Notes: a model not told the origin generated them from the letters alone. Shown: positions 1 through 8,257, counted from the first letter of the stretch. The stretch: DNA of 12,821 bases from Candidatus Omnitrophota bacterium (GCA_014728785.1 WJKZ01000246.1:1-12821); one strand, 5' to 3'. Numbers and translations: made by a program.

Positions 1-1
1 G

Positions 2-133
2 AACAAAGGAATCCGTTATACCTATAGGGTGCAATATGAGGTTGCTTATCGTACGATTAAAGAAAATTTTTTAAATTTCCTTAGGCAGAAAAAGTTTTTG
101 GCCGGTATCTTTCCTAAACTTTATGAAGATTAA
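2..133 (+). CDS. C-terminal end of an unidentified upstream protein (partial)
   Basis: An open frame enters from the window edge and runs 43 codons to a TAA at 131-133. The visible tail is basic and aromatic (it contains IRYTYRVQYEVAYR and ends in FPKLYED), with no motif I can assign to a family. It overlaps the start of the next gene by 11 bases, which is typical of translationally coupled operon genes and is the main reason to think the frame is real. It could be the end of a glycosyltransferase, radical SAM or other enzyme of the same pathway. The sequence to the left would settle this. Confidence 0.6.
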   Translation, partial: NKGIRYTYRVQYEVAYRTIKENFLNFLRQKKFLAGIFPKLYED

Positions 134-3100
134 CATAAAATCAATCACAGATTTTCTGAAAAGAAGAGGTACGATTGTATATTTTTTTCTTTTAATTGGC
201 ATACTTCTTTATGTGTTTTATCCTTCTTTTTATAATGTTCCCCGCAGTGACTGGTGGGAATCCCTTCAATTTTTTCATAGTGTCTATTCCGGTGAAGATT
301 TATCCGACTGGCTCCATATACTTAATACAGATTGCTGTGGTCACGTAACCTACAGGCCGCTGGCCCATATGATTTTGTATGCAGAGCATGTACTTTTCGG
401 TTCTGATTTTATTTTTGTGCATATTCTGCATTTTTTAGTTTACTGTATAAATATAATTTTACTTTATAGATTGTCGCTCCTTTTCGGCAACCGCAGATCC
501 GCCACTTTTCTGTTTCTTACTTTGTTTGCTTTTTTGTATTCACATTGCGAAATAGTCTCCTGGACGGTCCATCCTTTTATTCCTTTCGGTTTCGCTTTTT
601 TCCTTACAGGTTTTATACTTTATATCCGTTTCTTAAGGAGCGCAAAAATTATTGCTTTATTTTTAGCGGGTTTTTCTTTTCTTCTGGCCATGCTGGGATA
701 TGAAGCTTTTGTCTTCTGGCCGTTAGGGGTAATATTTTTATCCCGGCAGGAGTATTCTCTGTTTAAAAAACAGGTATCCGGAAAATCACTTACTTACAGG
801 TGCATTCTGTTTATAGCTTCTGTTTATTTGATTTATGCGGGAGGGTTTTTTGCAACCCGGCTTATACCTACATATATAGATACATGGGAGCAGACATCTT
901 CTCTGATAAGTCAATTAGCCTCTTTTAAGCTGATTAACAGAAGCACAATAGCGGTTTTATTCAATATAGCTTACACTAACATACTGGTAAATATTTTTCC
1001 CACTATTTCCCAACCCTTGTGGATTGACCCGGAAAGTACCAATCCCATGCTGGGCGGTCTGATTCTCAATCACCGCCCCACCCCGCTGGTTTTAACCTTA
1101 GGGGCTGTCTTTAGCCTGTTATTGATGTCCGCGGCGGTTTTCTACTTGCTCAGAAGAAAAAGGAAAAATAGGCTTAATACTCTTGTATTTTTGCTCTTTC
1201 TCCTTTTGTCTTTCATGTTGGTCTTATACCATCTGAAATTTTTTTCCAACAAATGTTATTTTTATAACTACCAGCAATTCCGTTATCAATATATCCCTAA
1301 TGCCCTGATTATCTTAATGTTAATCACTGTTTTCGATAGATTCTTTTGCAAGCATTCCAGGATAAAATATTTTATTATTTTTCTGGTTTGTGCAGCAACT
1401 TTAACAAATATTTATTATGTGCGTTCGTGTGTACTTTTTGTCAATGCCCAGCTCACTCCTTTAAATAAAATGATTTCAGAGATAAAAAATTACATGCGTA
1501 ACGGCAAGATTAGCTTAGAAGATAAGATATACCTTAATCCCGATATTGTTAATTTACTTCCGCCCTTGTCCTGGAATTTTTGGATGGGGAAAAGATTTAT
1601 TAGGGGAGGAACCTATGAATGGTTATTTTCAAAAAATAAAATCAGGTATTTCACCCACGACCCCGAAGATGCAGAGTGGCTTATAGATAAAAATACCTTC
1701 AGAGTAATCAGAAATTCTCCCGCAGCAATGACGCAGCAGGCTTTAATACATTCGGAGAAAGATAAATATTACGTAAATATAGGGCGTGTATATAAAAAAC
1801 AGAAAAGATGGGATAATATGGAAGAAATGTTCCTGAAGTCCCTGCGTCTTAACCAGGGCAATTACGACCTTTACCTCGATTTAGGCTTTTTTTACAATTC
1901 TGATGAGCGGCCTTCCGAGGCAGAGAGAGTGTTTAAAAAAGCTTTGGAGGTTAAACCTTCTGATGTAAAAGCGTGTTTAGGATTAGGCAAAAGCTATATA
2001 ATGCGCGGCATGTATGAAGAAGCCAAAGAGATTCTGGAGAGAGCCTATGAAATCTCTCCCGAGAACAGGTTTGTTTTAGGGTATTTAGGCAAAGTATATT
2101 TTACCTTGCATATGGATGAAAAGGCACGGGATGTTTTTCAGAAAGCCGTGGTTTTAGGCGAAGATAATGCAAATTTTTATCTTTGGCTGGGGAAATCCTG
2201 CATAAGGCTTCATTTACCTCAGGAGGCAGAGGAAGCTTTTAAGAAGGCAGTGGATTTGGAGCCGGAAAATGCCCAGGCCAATTTAGGTTTAGGGATATCT
2301 TACATGAACAGAAGTATGCACAAAAAGGCTTTTCTGAGCTTCAGGAGGGTTTTAGAAATTAATCCCACCAGTGCGGAAGCTTTTCACGGTATAGGCGTAA
2401 GCTATAAAGGTCTGGAAATGTTTGAAAAAGCGGAGAAGGCCCTTAAAAGAGCCTTGTCGCTGAACCCTTCCAACGTAGAAATATATGTTGACCTGGGATA
2501 TCTTTTCAGCAAGCTTAAGGAATATCCCGAGGCTGAAAATTATTTCAAAAAAGCCATATCTCTTGATCCCCAACGGACAGAAGCCTATCAGGGTCTGGCT
2601 TTACTTTACCGCTCTCAGAAAAGATATAAAGAGGCCGAATCGATGTTTGAAAGAGCTATCAAGATAAATCCCGAGGTTCTTAATTCTTATTTAGAGCTGG
2701 GTGTCCTTTATCTGCGGGAAGGAGAGTTGGATAAGGCCGAAAAGTTATTTAATAAAGTTTATTCTACCGATCCGGACAATACCCGCCTGAAGAGGGCTTT
2801 GGTAAACCTTTACCTTAAAGAAGGGATGTTTGAAAGGGCTGAAGAAATTCTTACCTCACTCGTGAAGGAGAATTCCCGGGATCCCGACTTTTATATTAAC
2901 CTTTTTAGAGTTTATGAGGGGAAAAATAATCCCGGCGAAGCAGAAGATATACTTATTAAAGCGATAAAAAGGGGGGTAATCAATCACGATATATATATAT
3001 GTTTGGGTAACTTTTATAATCAACACAAAAGATATCTTCAAGCAAAAGAAATTTTTGAAGAATGCCTTGAAAGCTATAAACCAAAACACGAAATTTATAA

Positions 3101-3689
3101 TGGTTTAGGCGTAGCTTATATGATGACCGGCGAGCATTCCAAGGCGGAAAAAGCTTTTAAAAAAGCATTGGAGACCAGCCCCCGCACTTACAGTATTTAT
3201 GTCGATTTAGCCGACCTCTATAACCGCTCAGAGAAATATGAATTAGTAGAGAAAATGTATAAAAAAGCTCTAAAGCTTGTCCCCGGCAATTACCAGGTGT
3301 GGGCTGAGACCGCCAGGTTTTATACTTCCCGTAAAGAATACTCCAAAGCCGAAGATGCCTTTAAGAAGGCGATAGAAATCAATCCCGATGACCCCAATAT
3401 CTATATCGATTTAGCAAATCTCTATAACCGTTCAGGCAGGTATGTCCTGGCAGAAAAAATGTTTGCAAAAGCCTTAAATCTTTCTCCCGGGGATTATCAA
3501 ATCTGGGTCAGGGTGGGCAGGTTTTATACTTCCCGTAAAGAATACTCCAAAGCCGAAGATGCCTTTAAGAAGGCGATAGAAATCAATCCCGGGGATTCTG
3601 AAATATACAGCGACCTGGCTCATGTTTACAATTTACAGCAAAGATACCAGGAGGCAGAAGAAATATTTAAAAATTTAAATAAGAATTAG
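123..3689 (+). CDS. TMTC-like GT-C membrane glycosyltransferase candidate with about 19 C-terminal TPRs
   Basis: This is probably a polyprenyl-phosphate-sugar-dependent integral membrane glycosyltransferase with a long extracytoplasmic TPR arm. Residues 1-435 are strongly hydrophobic, with about 10-11 likely membrane helices (for example near 17-37, 96-118, 152-170, 321-342, 390-407 and 414-432). The first outer loop carries RSDWWE (42-47), whose Asp43 is in the usual place for a GT-C catalytic acid. TYRPL (76-80) and FRYQYIP (386-392) resemble the YRPL and RYxYxP motifs of eukaryotic TMTC O-mannosyltransferases and their bacterial relatives, which also end in TPRs. A soluble linker (about 440-545) follows, then about 19 34-residue TPRs from about 548 to the end, with typical A-Y-x-x-L-G and A-E-x-x-F-x-K-A-L-x-L-x-P patterns. 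The start overlaps the upstream gene by 11 bases with no strong Shine-Dalgarno, so coupling is likely. A paralogue begins at 9342. The family call is by motif and architecture; the sugar and acceptor are unknown. Confidence 0.8.
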   Translation: MKINIKSITDFLKRRGTIVYFFLLIGILLYVFYPSFYNVPRSDWWESLQFFHSVYSGEDLSDWLHILNTDCCGHVTYRPLAHMILYAEHVLFGSDFIFVHILHFLVYCINIILLYRLSLLFGNRRSATFLFLTLFAFLYSHCEIVSWTVHPFIPFGFAFFLTGFILYIRFLRSAKIIALFLAGFSFLLAMLGYEAFVFWPLGVIFLSRQEYSLFKKQVSGKSLTYRCILFIASVYLIYAGGFFATRLIPTYIDTWEQTSSLISQLASFKLINRSTIAVLFNIAYTNILVNIFPTISQPLWIDPESTNPMLGGLILNHRPTPLVLTLGAVFSLLLMSAAVFYLLRRKRKNRLNTLVFLLFLLLSFMLVLYHLKFFSNKCYFYNYQQFRYQYIPNALIILMLITVFDRFFCKHSRIKYFIIFLVCAATLTNIYYVRSCVLFVNAQLTPLNKMISEIKNYMRNGKISLEDKIYLNPDIVNLLPPLSWNFWMGKRFIRGGTYEWLFSKNKIRYFTHDPEDAEWLIDKNTFRVIRNSPAAMTQQALIHSEKDKYYVNIGRVYKKQKRWDNMEEMFLKSLRLNQGNYDLYLDLGFFYNSDERPSEAERVFKKALEVKPSDVKACLGLGKSYIMRGMYEEAKEILERAYEISPENRFVLGYLGKVYFTLHMDEKARDVFQKAVVLGEDNANFYLWLGKSCIRLHLPQEAEEAFKKAVDLEPENAQANLGLGISYMNRSMHKKAFLSFRRVLEINPTSAEAFHGIGVSYKGLEMFEKAEKALKRALSLNPSNVEIYVDLGYLFSKLKEYPEAENYFKKAISLDPQRTEAYQGLALLYRSQKRYKEAESMFERAIKINPEVLNSYLELGVLYLREGELDKAEKLFNKVYSTDPDNTRLKRALVNLYLKEGMFERAEEILTSLVKENSRDPDFYINLFRVYEGKNNPGEAEDILIKAIKRGVINHDIYICLGNFYNQHKRYLQAKEIFEECLESYKPKHEIYNGLGVAYMMTGEHSKAEKAFKKALETSPRTYSIYVDLADLYNRSEKYELVEKMYKKALKLVPGNYQVWAETARFYTSRKEYSKAEDAFKKAIEINPDDPNIYIDLANLYNRSGRYVLAEKMFAKALNLSPGDYQIWVRVGRFYTSRKEYSKAEDAFKKAIEINPGDSEIYSDLAHVYNLQQRYQEAEEIFKNLNKN
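3314..3387 (+). repeat. 74-bp perfect direct repeat, copy 1 (within TPR coding region)
   Basis: This 74-base stretch is identical to 3518-3591 and in the same frame, exactly 204 bases (68 codons, two TPR units) upstream of it. It encodes RFYTSRKEYSKA and the rest of one TPR helix pair through EINP, residues 1065-1088 of the large membrane protein. The flanking bases diverge at both ends. Confidence 0.97.
3518..3591 (+). repeat. 74-bp perfect direct repeat, copy 2 (within TPR coding region)
   Basis: This is the second copy of the 74-base repeat at 3314-3387. It encodes residues 1133-1156 of the same protein. The surrounding 68-residue modules (1025-1092 and 1093-1160) match at about 49 of 68 residues by hand alignment, so the exact block sits inside a wider, older two-TPR duplication. 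Confidence 0.97.
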
Positions 3690-3692
3690 ACA

Positions 3693-4991
3693 ATGGGAAC
3701 CGGAGAAACGCTACAAAAGTTTAAAAAATATCATTTAGACAAGATAATACCTTTATGTTTCATATTTTTTATTTTGATGAGTTTAGAATTAATAGCCGCT
3801 TGTTTTTATTCTCCGGCTGATGAGCTTGATAGAATACTCCGGGTCTTGCGCCAGGACGAAATTATTTTCTGGGAATTAAAGCCGTCTCTCGATACAGTTT
3901 TTCAGGGAGTAAAAGTAAAGACTGATGCCGGCGGATTTAGGGTTTTAGATAACCGCCGTTTTGATAGGCCGCAAGATTGCTTTACGATAGTCTGTCTGGG
4001 GGGGTCGCCTACTTTTGGATGGGGCCTGGATTACAAATACACTTATACTTGTTTACTGGAAAGTATGCTTAATGATGATTTTAAGGGGAAAAGGTACCGG
4101 GTTATAAATGGAGGTATTATAGGATACAGTTCTTACCAGGGTAGGCTTCTTTTTGAAAACAGGATTCTCGATGAATTTTCCCCCGATATAATTACAGTAT
4201 CTTATTTAGTTAATGATGTAGATAAACACCGTTTCTACAGAAATAACGAAAAGCCCGATAAGGACTTGAAGCCAAAAAGCACTCTTCTGGTATTTTTGGA
4301 GAACTTTCTTGAAGAAAGCAGTCTTTTTCTCTTTTTGCGCCAGAAGATATTAAGGCTTAAAGGTCTGGACAGGCGTTTTTATTCAGAAGTTTCTCAATTT
4401 TATCCTGAAAACCGCAGAGTTTCTCCGCAGGACTACCGGAACCAACTCGATCTTATAGTAGACCTGGCGAGAGCCAGGGGGATAGAGGTTGTTTTTATAA
4501 AGATGCTGGTAAGGTTTCCTTTTGAGGCTGAACCTTTGGCAGAGGATGTTCTCAAGCGCAGCAATGAAAACTTAGCAATAGCAGTAAAACTCATTAAGGC
4601 CGGAAAGTGCAATCAGGCTGTACTTAAATTGAAGGAAGCCGTGGCTGATAACCCTTACTCTGCCAAAGCCTATTATTATCTCGGGTTTTGTTCAGCCATG
4701 AATTCAGATGAAGAGTCCGCTAAAATTTATTTTGATAAAGCAAAAAAAATGGAATTACTTGAATGTGCGATTATTGCTAACGTTTATAATCAAGAAATGG
4801 AGGAATTGGCCTTAGAGCGGAACATAGAGCTTGTTGATATTAAGGAAAAATTCTTGGCTTATCCGGATTTAAAAACTTTATTTGTTAATTCCGATTATGA
4901 TTTAGTCCATCCTAATGAGAAAGGCCACCGGATAATAGCCAATAATATTTACGGCGTATTAGCCGGGAAAAATATTGTTGGGAAAAACTGA
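3693..4991 (+). CDS. Membrane-anchored SGNH/GDSL-family protein with inserted TPR segment
   Basis: This is an SGNH-fold protein probably anchored in the cytoplasmic membrane and acting outside it, as an esterase or acyl-transfer enzyme on surface glycans or lipids. A hydrophobic signal-anchor spans about residues 18-38. Block I is CLGGSPTFG (101-109), with Ser105 as the presumed nucleophile. Block II is INGGIIGYSSYQ (138-149). Block III is YLVND (171-175), where Asn174 is kept but the usual oxyanion Gly is replaced by Leu172. Block V is DLVHPNEKGH (403-412), with the Asp403/His406 pair. A TPR-like helical segment at about 288-355 lies between blocks III and V, inside the catalytic fold. The start is three bases after the previous stop, without a clear Shine-Dalgarno, so translational coupling is likely. 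The next gene is a related SGNH protein, which suggests an ancient tandem duplication. The fold is well supported; the substrate and even full catalytic competence are not. Confidence 0.82.
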   Translation: MGTGETLQKFKKYHLDKIIPLCFIFFILMSLELIAACFYSPADELDRILRVLRQDEIIFWELKPSLDTVFQGVKVKTDAGGFRVLDNRRFDRPQDCFTIVCLGGSPTFGWGLDYKYTYTCLLESMLNDDFKGKRYRVINGGIIGYSSYQGRLLFENRILDEFSPDIITVSYLVNDVDKHRFYRNNEKPDKDLKPKSTLLVFLENFLEESSLFLFLRQKILRLKGLDRRFYSEVSQFYPENRRVSPQDYRNQLDLIVDLARARGIEVVFIKMLVRFPFEAEPLAEDVLKRSNENLAIAVKLIKAGKCNQAVLKLKEAVADNPYSAKAYYYLGFCSAMNSDEESAKIYFDKAKKMELLECAIIANVYNQEMEELALERNIELVDIKEKFLAYPDLKTLFVNSDYDLVHPNEKGHRIIANNIYGVLAGKNIVGKN

Positions 4992-4998
4992 ATATTAA

Positions 4999-6519
4999 AT
5001 GCGCTTGAGAATAAAGACATTATTACCAAAAATATCTCTTAGCATAATAAGTTTCCTGTTTTTTTTATCTATTCTTGAGGTGGGGTTAAGGGTTGCCGGC
5101 TACCTCATTTACAGAGAGAGAATTTCTGCCTCTTACCGGCAGGATTTGCTGAATCCGCAAGATAACCGGAGATTCGGCCACGGGATACGTCAGACAGAAA
5201 GAGGAGATTATCCTAATGAAGAGTCTCCCCGGGAAAAGGTTTATACTATTCTCTGCGTGGGAGATTCCTATACATTCGGCGGCCATTCTGATTTTGACCG
5301 GACTTACCCTGCTCTATTGCAAAAAAAACTTAACTCTCTGGGTTTAAATACCCACTTCGTAGTTATAAACGGCGGTTCTTGTGAATACAATTCCAGCCAG
5401 GTACTGAGGCGTTTACCGGTTCTGGTTAAGGATTATGACCCTGATGCCGTAATGCTCTTGGTAGGGGCGGCAAATAGTTTCAATTTTGCTCTGTACAATG
5501 AAAATATCAACCCTTTTGTAGAGTTTATACGTAATTTAAGGGTATATAAAATGTTCCGAATAGTTAAATTAAACCTGGAGAAGAAGGTTTATCCTTTATT
5601 CATAAAATCTAAAAAAGTTTACGATCCCCAACTCATAGGGGCAGATGGTTATGAACTTTGCAAACCCCGTTGGGATAAGATGAGGATTTATATAGAAAGC
5701 ATGTCTTCTCTTGACAGTTTTAATTCTTTGTATGAAGAAGTATGGTATCTTCATAATAAAGGCCGTATAAGAGAAGCTCTTAGGTTATGCACAGATTATT
5801 TGGAGGATAATCCGAATGACGAGCGGCTTTTATGCCTTTATGGATACCTTACTTACAAAAGAGGCGATATTAAAAAAGCAGAGGAAATCTTCCAAAATGT
5901 TTATGAGCTTTATCCTGATTCTGAACAAACAATGTCCTGGCTATCTTATTTTTATAATTCCTTAGGGAGGTCGGGCGACCCGAAATACTGGAATGATGTA
6001 AGAATATTCTGCATGGCCTTGAAGTTTGACCCCTATTACGATTTACATACTTACTATAATCTCGCCCATTCCTATGATTTGCAGAGTAGGTATGAAGCCT
6101 CTTACGTGGTTGATTTTTTAGAGGAGATGCTCCGGGATGATCCCGGTCTTAAAAAACACCATATGTTTTGTAGTTACTATGAGTATTTCCGCAACCAGCA
6201 AGAATGGTCAGAGAAAGTAAAACAATGGTTGAGAAGAGATCTGGAGAAAATTGTCCGGTTTTGCAAAGACAAAGGCCTTGAATTGATTATACAGAATTAT
6301 CCTTATAATTATCCTATGGCTAACAGGATTTTAAAAGAATTAGCCCGGAAATATTCCTTATCGTTTATAGACCATAATTCTGTTTTTAGTAACCTCGTCG
6401 AATCCTCCGGAATTAAAGGCAAATATTTCGCCGACGATAACCATTGTACCGACAGAGGACACGAGGTGATGGTAGAAAATATAGTAGGTTCGCTTTTAAA
6501 CGAGGGTATTGTCCGTTAA
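4999..6519 (+). CDS. Membrane-anchored SGNH/GDSL-family protein with larger TPR insertion
   Basis: This is a second SGNH-fold protein in tandem. Residues 1-11 are basic, and about 12-37 form a hydrophobic anchor, which predicts an extracytoplasmic catalytic domain. Block I is CVGDSYTFG (86-94), with Ser90. Block II is VINGGSCEYNSSQ (122-134). Block III is LVGAANS (154-160), with Gly156 and Asn159 but the order GAAN rather than GxND. Block V is FADDNHCTDRGH (477-488), with a D479-x-x-H482 dyad. About 140 residues (roughly 245-385) of TPR-like helices, including REALRLCTDYLEDNP (258-272) and KKAEEIFQNVYELYP (292-306), separate blocks III and V. It starts seven bases after the previous stop. Blocks I, II and V look catalytically intact, so this copy is the better candidate for an active esterase or acyltransferase. 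The acceptor is unknown, and no MBOAT acyltransferase partner is visible in the window. Confidence 0.83.
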   Translation: MRLRIKTLLPKISLSIISFLFFLSILEVGLRVAGYLIYRERISASYRQDLLNPQDNRRFGHGIRQTERGDYPNEESPREKVYTILCVGDSYTFGGHSDFDRTYPALLQKKLNSLGLNTHFVVINGGSCEYNSSQVLRRLPVLVKDYDPDAVMLLVGAANSFNFALYNENINPFVEFIRNLRVYKMFRIVKLNLEKKVYPLFIKSKKVYDPQLIGADGYELCKPRWDKMRIYIESMSSLDSFNSLYEEVWYLHNKGRIREALRLCTDYLEDNPNDERLLCLYGYLTYKRGDIKKAEEIFQNVYELYPDSEQTMSWLSYFYNSLGRSGDPKYWNDVRIFCMALKFDPYYDLHTYYNLAHSYDLQSRYEASYVVDFLEEMLRDDPGLKKHHMFCSYYEYFRNQQEWSEKVKQWLRRDLEKIVRFCKDKGLELIIQNYPYNYPMANRILKELARKYSLSFIDHNSVFSNLVESSGIKGKYFADDNHCTDRGHEVMVENIVGSLLNEGIVR

Positions 6520-6550
6520 AGTTTTAAGGCAGAATATTTAATCTGGATTT

Positions 6551-6560
6551 AAAGGAGGAA
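6551..6560 (+). promoter_or_regulatory. Strong Shine-Dalgarno for the DUF5989-type gene
   Basis: AAAGGAGGAA ends five bases before the ATG at 6566, with the AGGAGG core about seven bases from the start. It is the only near-consensus ribosome site in the window. It follows a 46-base gap after the second SGNH gene, so this small protein is likely translated independently and well, unlike its coupled neighbours. Confidence 0.85.
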
Positions 6561-6565
6561 ATTTT

Positions 6566-6769
6566 ATGGAATCAAATAAAGAAAAAAGAGAGCGGAAAAA
6601 GTCCCGCATAAGGTCCAACATAGATTTTCTTATGGCTCTTTTTATCCTTATACGGACTAATAAGAAATGGTGGCTACTGCCCCTTTTGTTAATTTTAGGA
6701 TTTTTGGGAATTTTTATCAGCCTTACCGGTAACCAGTCTATATTGCCGGCTATCTATGCTTTATTTTGA
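6566..6769 (+). CDS. Small DUF5989-type (SxtK-like) single-pass membrane protein
   Basis: This 67-residue protein has a highly basic N-terminus (residues 5-17 rich in K and R), a helix around 18-29, then RTNKKWWLLPLLLIL (30-44) leading into one membrane span (about 36-53). It ends in ILPAIYALF. The KKWWLLP entry to the helix and the PxIYxLF ending match my memory of the DUF5989 family. Those tiny proteins, including SxtK of saxitoxin clusters, are often encoded beside O-carbamoyltransferases, SxtJ-like proteins and SGNH proteins. No biochemical role is established that I know of; a subunit or membrane tether for a modifying enzyme is an inference. It follows two SGNH genes and precedes the radical SAM gene by six bases. 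A strong Shine-Dalgarno supports expression. The reality of the gene is near certain; the family call is good but made from memory. Confidence 0.82.
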   Translation: MESNKEKRERKKSRIRSNIDFLMALFILIRTNKKWWLLPLLLILGFLGIFISLTGNQSILPAIYALF

Positions 6770-6775
6770 GAAGAT

Positions 6776-8257
6776 ATGGCCGAAGATAAGAAACGTCTTT
6801 TGTTTATAAGAACATACAGATCTGTGGGCTTAGGCGGACCGGTTCCGCCGTTAGAGCTCCTCTATATGGCTTCTTCTATTGAGAGGAATTTCGATGGTGC
6901 TTTTGATATTAGAATAATAGATACAGGCATTAACAACCTTTCTCTGGAAGAGTCGTATTCGCGCATAAAATATTTTTCTCCCGATTTTGTTTTAATGAAC
7001 TCCCAGGTTTGGGAGGCAGGTTTTTTGCACAGGGTGGCGGCTTTAATAAAAAAAATAGATAAAAAGATTACCACTATCGTTCAGGGCCAGCTTGCTACTC
7101 TGGCCGGAGAGAAGGTGATGTTTGACGAAAATATCGATTTTGTCATAACCGGTGAAGGAGATTTGACCCTGCCTGTCCTTATCGAAAATGTTATAAAAGA
7201 TGAAGACCTGTCTGCGGTGGAAGGAATCATCTGGCGAAAAGGCCCGGACATAGCAACTAATAAAAAGAGGATATTTATAGAGGATCTGAATTCTTTCCAG
7301 ATAAGCCCCTCAGCCTGGGATTTAGTCAATCTGAAAGATTATGCTAAATATTCTAATTGGAACGGAGCCCTGAAGGAAGATTTCTATGCGCCGGTTCTCA
7401 CTTCCCGGGGTTGCCCTTTTGAATGTGTTTTTTGTTGCAACAGAGAACTTTTAGGTAAAAAGTTCAGAACCCGTTCCGATGAAAATGTTGTAAATGAGAT
7501 TAGATGGCTTGTTGAAAACAAAGGAGTCAAAGAAATCCATATATTTGATGCCGTATTTAATTATGATATGGAAAGGGCTAAAAGAATATGTCGGGCTCTG
7601 ATAAATTCCGGTTTAAAAATCAGCATAGCTTTTCCTCACGGCATGAGGGCAGACAGGATGGACGGTGAACTCATAAGACTACTTAAAGCAGCCGGAACCT
7701 ATAAACTGGTTTATGGCGTTGAGTCCGGGTCTGAAAATTTCCAGAGAAAAATTAGGAAGAATCTCGTCTTGGATAACGTCAAAGAGGTTATAAAGAAAAC
7801 TTCGAAGAGCGGGATGATAGTAGGCGGTTATTTTATTATGGGATTTCCCGGCGAAACGGAAACGGATGTTGAAAAAACAATTGATTTTGCGGTTAATTCT
7901 TATCTGGACATAGCTTCTTTTTTCAAACTCACCCTTTATGAGGAGGTAACCGATAGATACCGGGATATATTGGATTCAATAAAAAGCAAAGAGCTCTCTG
8001 ATTACAGCTTCGAAGATTTTTCTTATTATTCCAAAAAACGTTCTTATGCTGAAATGGATGCGGCAAAGCTCAATTATTTCATACTCAAGGCGCAACGGAA
8101 GTTTTATATGAACCCGAAACGAATTTTTCGCAGTTTCTTGCGTTTCCAAAACAAGATACTATTCATTAAAAATATGCTTATAGCTTTAAGCCTTATAATT
8201 CAATCATTTTTACTGAAAGAGATAGGTTCAGCCGAAGTTACATCCGGGGATTCATGA
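6776..8257 (+). CDS. B12-binding-domain radical SAM protein
   Basis: This is a radical SAM enzyme of the BchE/class-B-methylase-like type. Residues 1 to about 150 form an alpha/beta domain like the cobalamin-binding domain of this group, including PPLELLYMAS (24-33), DIRIIDT (44-50) and the VITGEGDLTLP strand-turn (123-133). I see no DxHxxG, so any cobalamin would not be held by that histidine. The core carries CPFECVFC (213-220), whose Cys213/217/220 would bind the 4Fe-4S cluster; an extra Cys221 follows. GVESGSE (314-320) and IMGFPGE (354-360) are typical SAM-binding and late-barrel motifs. The C-terminus has a hydrophobic stretch (about 461-480) that may dock to the membrane. The gene lies between two tiny membrane-protein genes and its stop overlaps the next start (ATGA). 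Reaction and substrate cannot be told: methylation, thioether or other carbon chemistry on a lipid or sugar intermediate are all possible. Confidence 0.9.
   Translation: MAEDKKRLLFIRTYRSVGLGGPVPPLELLYMASSIERNFDGAFDIRIIDTGINNLSLEESYSRIKYFSPDFVLMNSQVWEAGFLHRVAALIKKIDKKITTIVQGQLATLAGEKVMFDENIDFVITGEGDLTLPVLIENVIKDEDLSAVEGIIWRKGPDIATNKKRIFIEDLNSFQISPSAWDLVNLKDYAKYSNWNGALKEDFYAPVLTSRGCPFECVFCCNRELLGKKFRTRSDENVVNEIRWLVENKGVKEIHIFDAVFNYDMERAKRICRALINSGLKISIAFPHGMRADRMDGELIRLLKAAGTYKLVYGVESGSENFQRKIRKNLVLDNVKEVIKKTSKSGMIVGGYFIMGFPGETETDVEKTIDFAVNSYLDIASFFKLTLYEEVTDRYRDILDSIKSKELSDYSFEDFSYYSKKRSYAEMDAAKLNYFILKAQRKFYMNPKRIFRSFLRFQNKILFIKNMLIALSLIIQSFLLKEIGSAEVTSGDS

Noticed and set aside
2485..2667. 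Alternative + frame of 60 codons
   Set aside because: It is nested in another frame of the TPR coding region; the product is basic and patternless, an expected by-product of repeated TPR codons.
2352..3089. Minus-strand open frames at 2352-2573 and 2856-3089
   Set aside because: They lie wholly inside the TPR region of the large + strand gene, whose repeat pattern is clear, and their translations show no domain or plausible ribosome site.
1770..3689. Minisatellite or CRISPR-like reading of the repeated DNA
   Set aside because: The repetition follows a 102-base (34-codon) TPR period with diverged bases and an intact reading frame; there are no short palindromic repeats with unique spacers.
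5086..5286. Minus-strand frame opposite the second SGNH gene
   Set aside because: It overlaps the signal anchor and block I of a well-supported gene and has no start context or recognisable product.
6520..6565. Possible internal promoter in the 46-base gap before the DUF5989-type gene
   Set aside because: Any -10-like hexamer (such as CAGAAT) has a poor -35 partner and poor spacing; only the Shine-Dalgarno is convincing.
6862..7329. Two minus-strand frames opposite the radical SAM gene
   Set aside because: Both fall within the B12-type N-terminal domain of the + strand gene and look like shadows.
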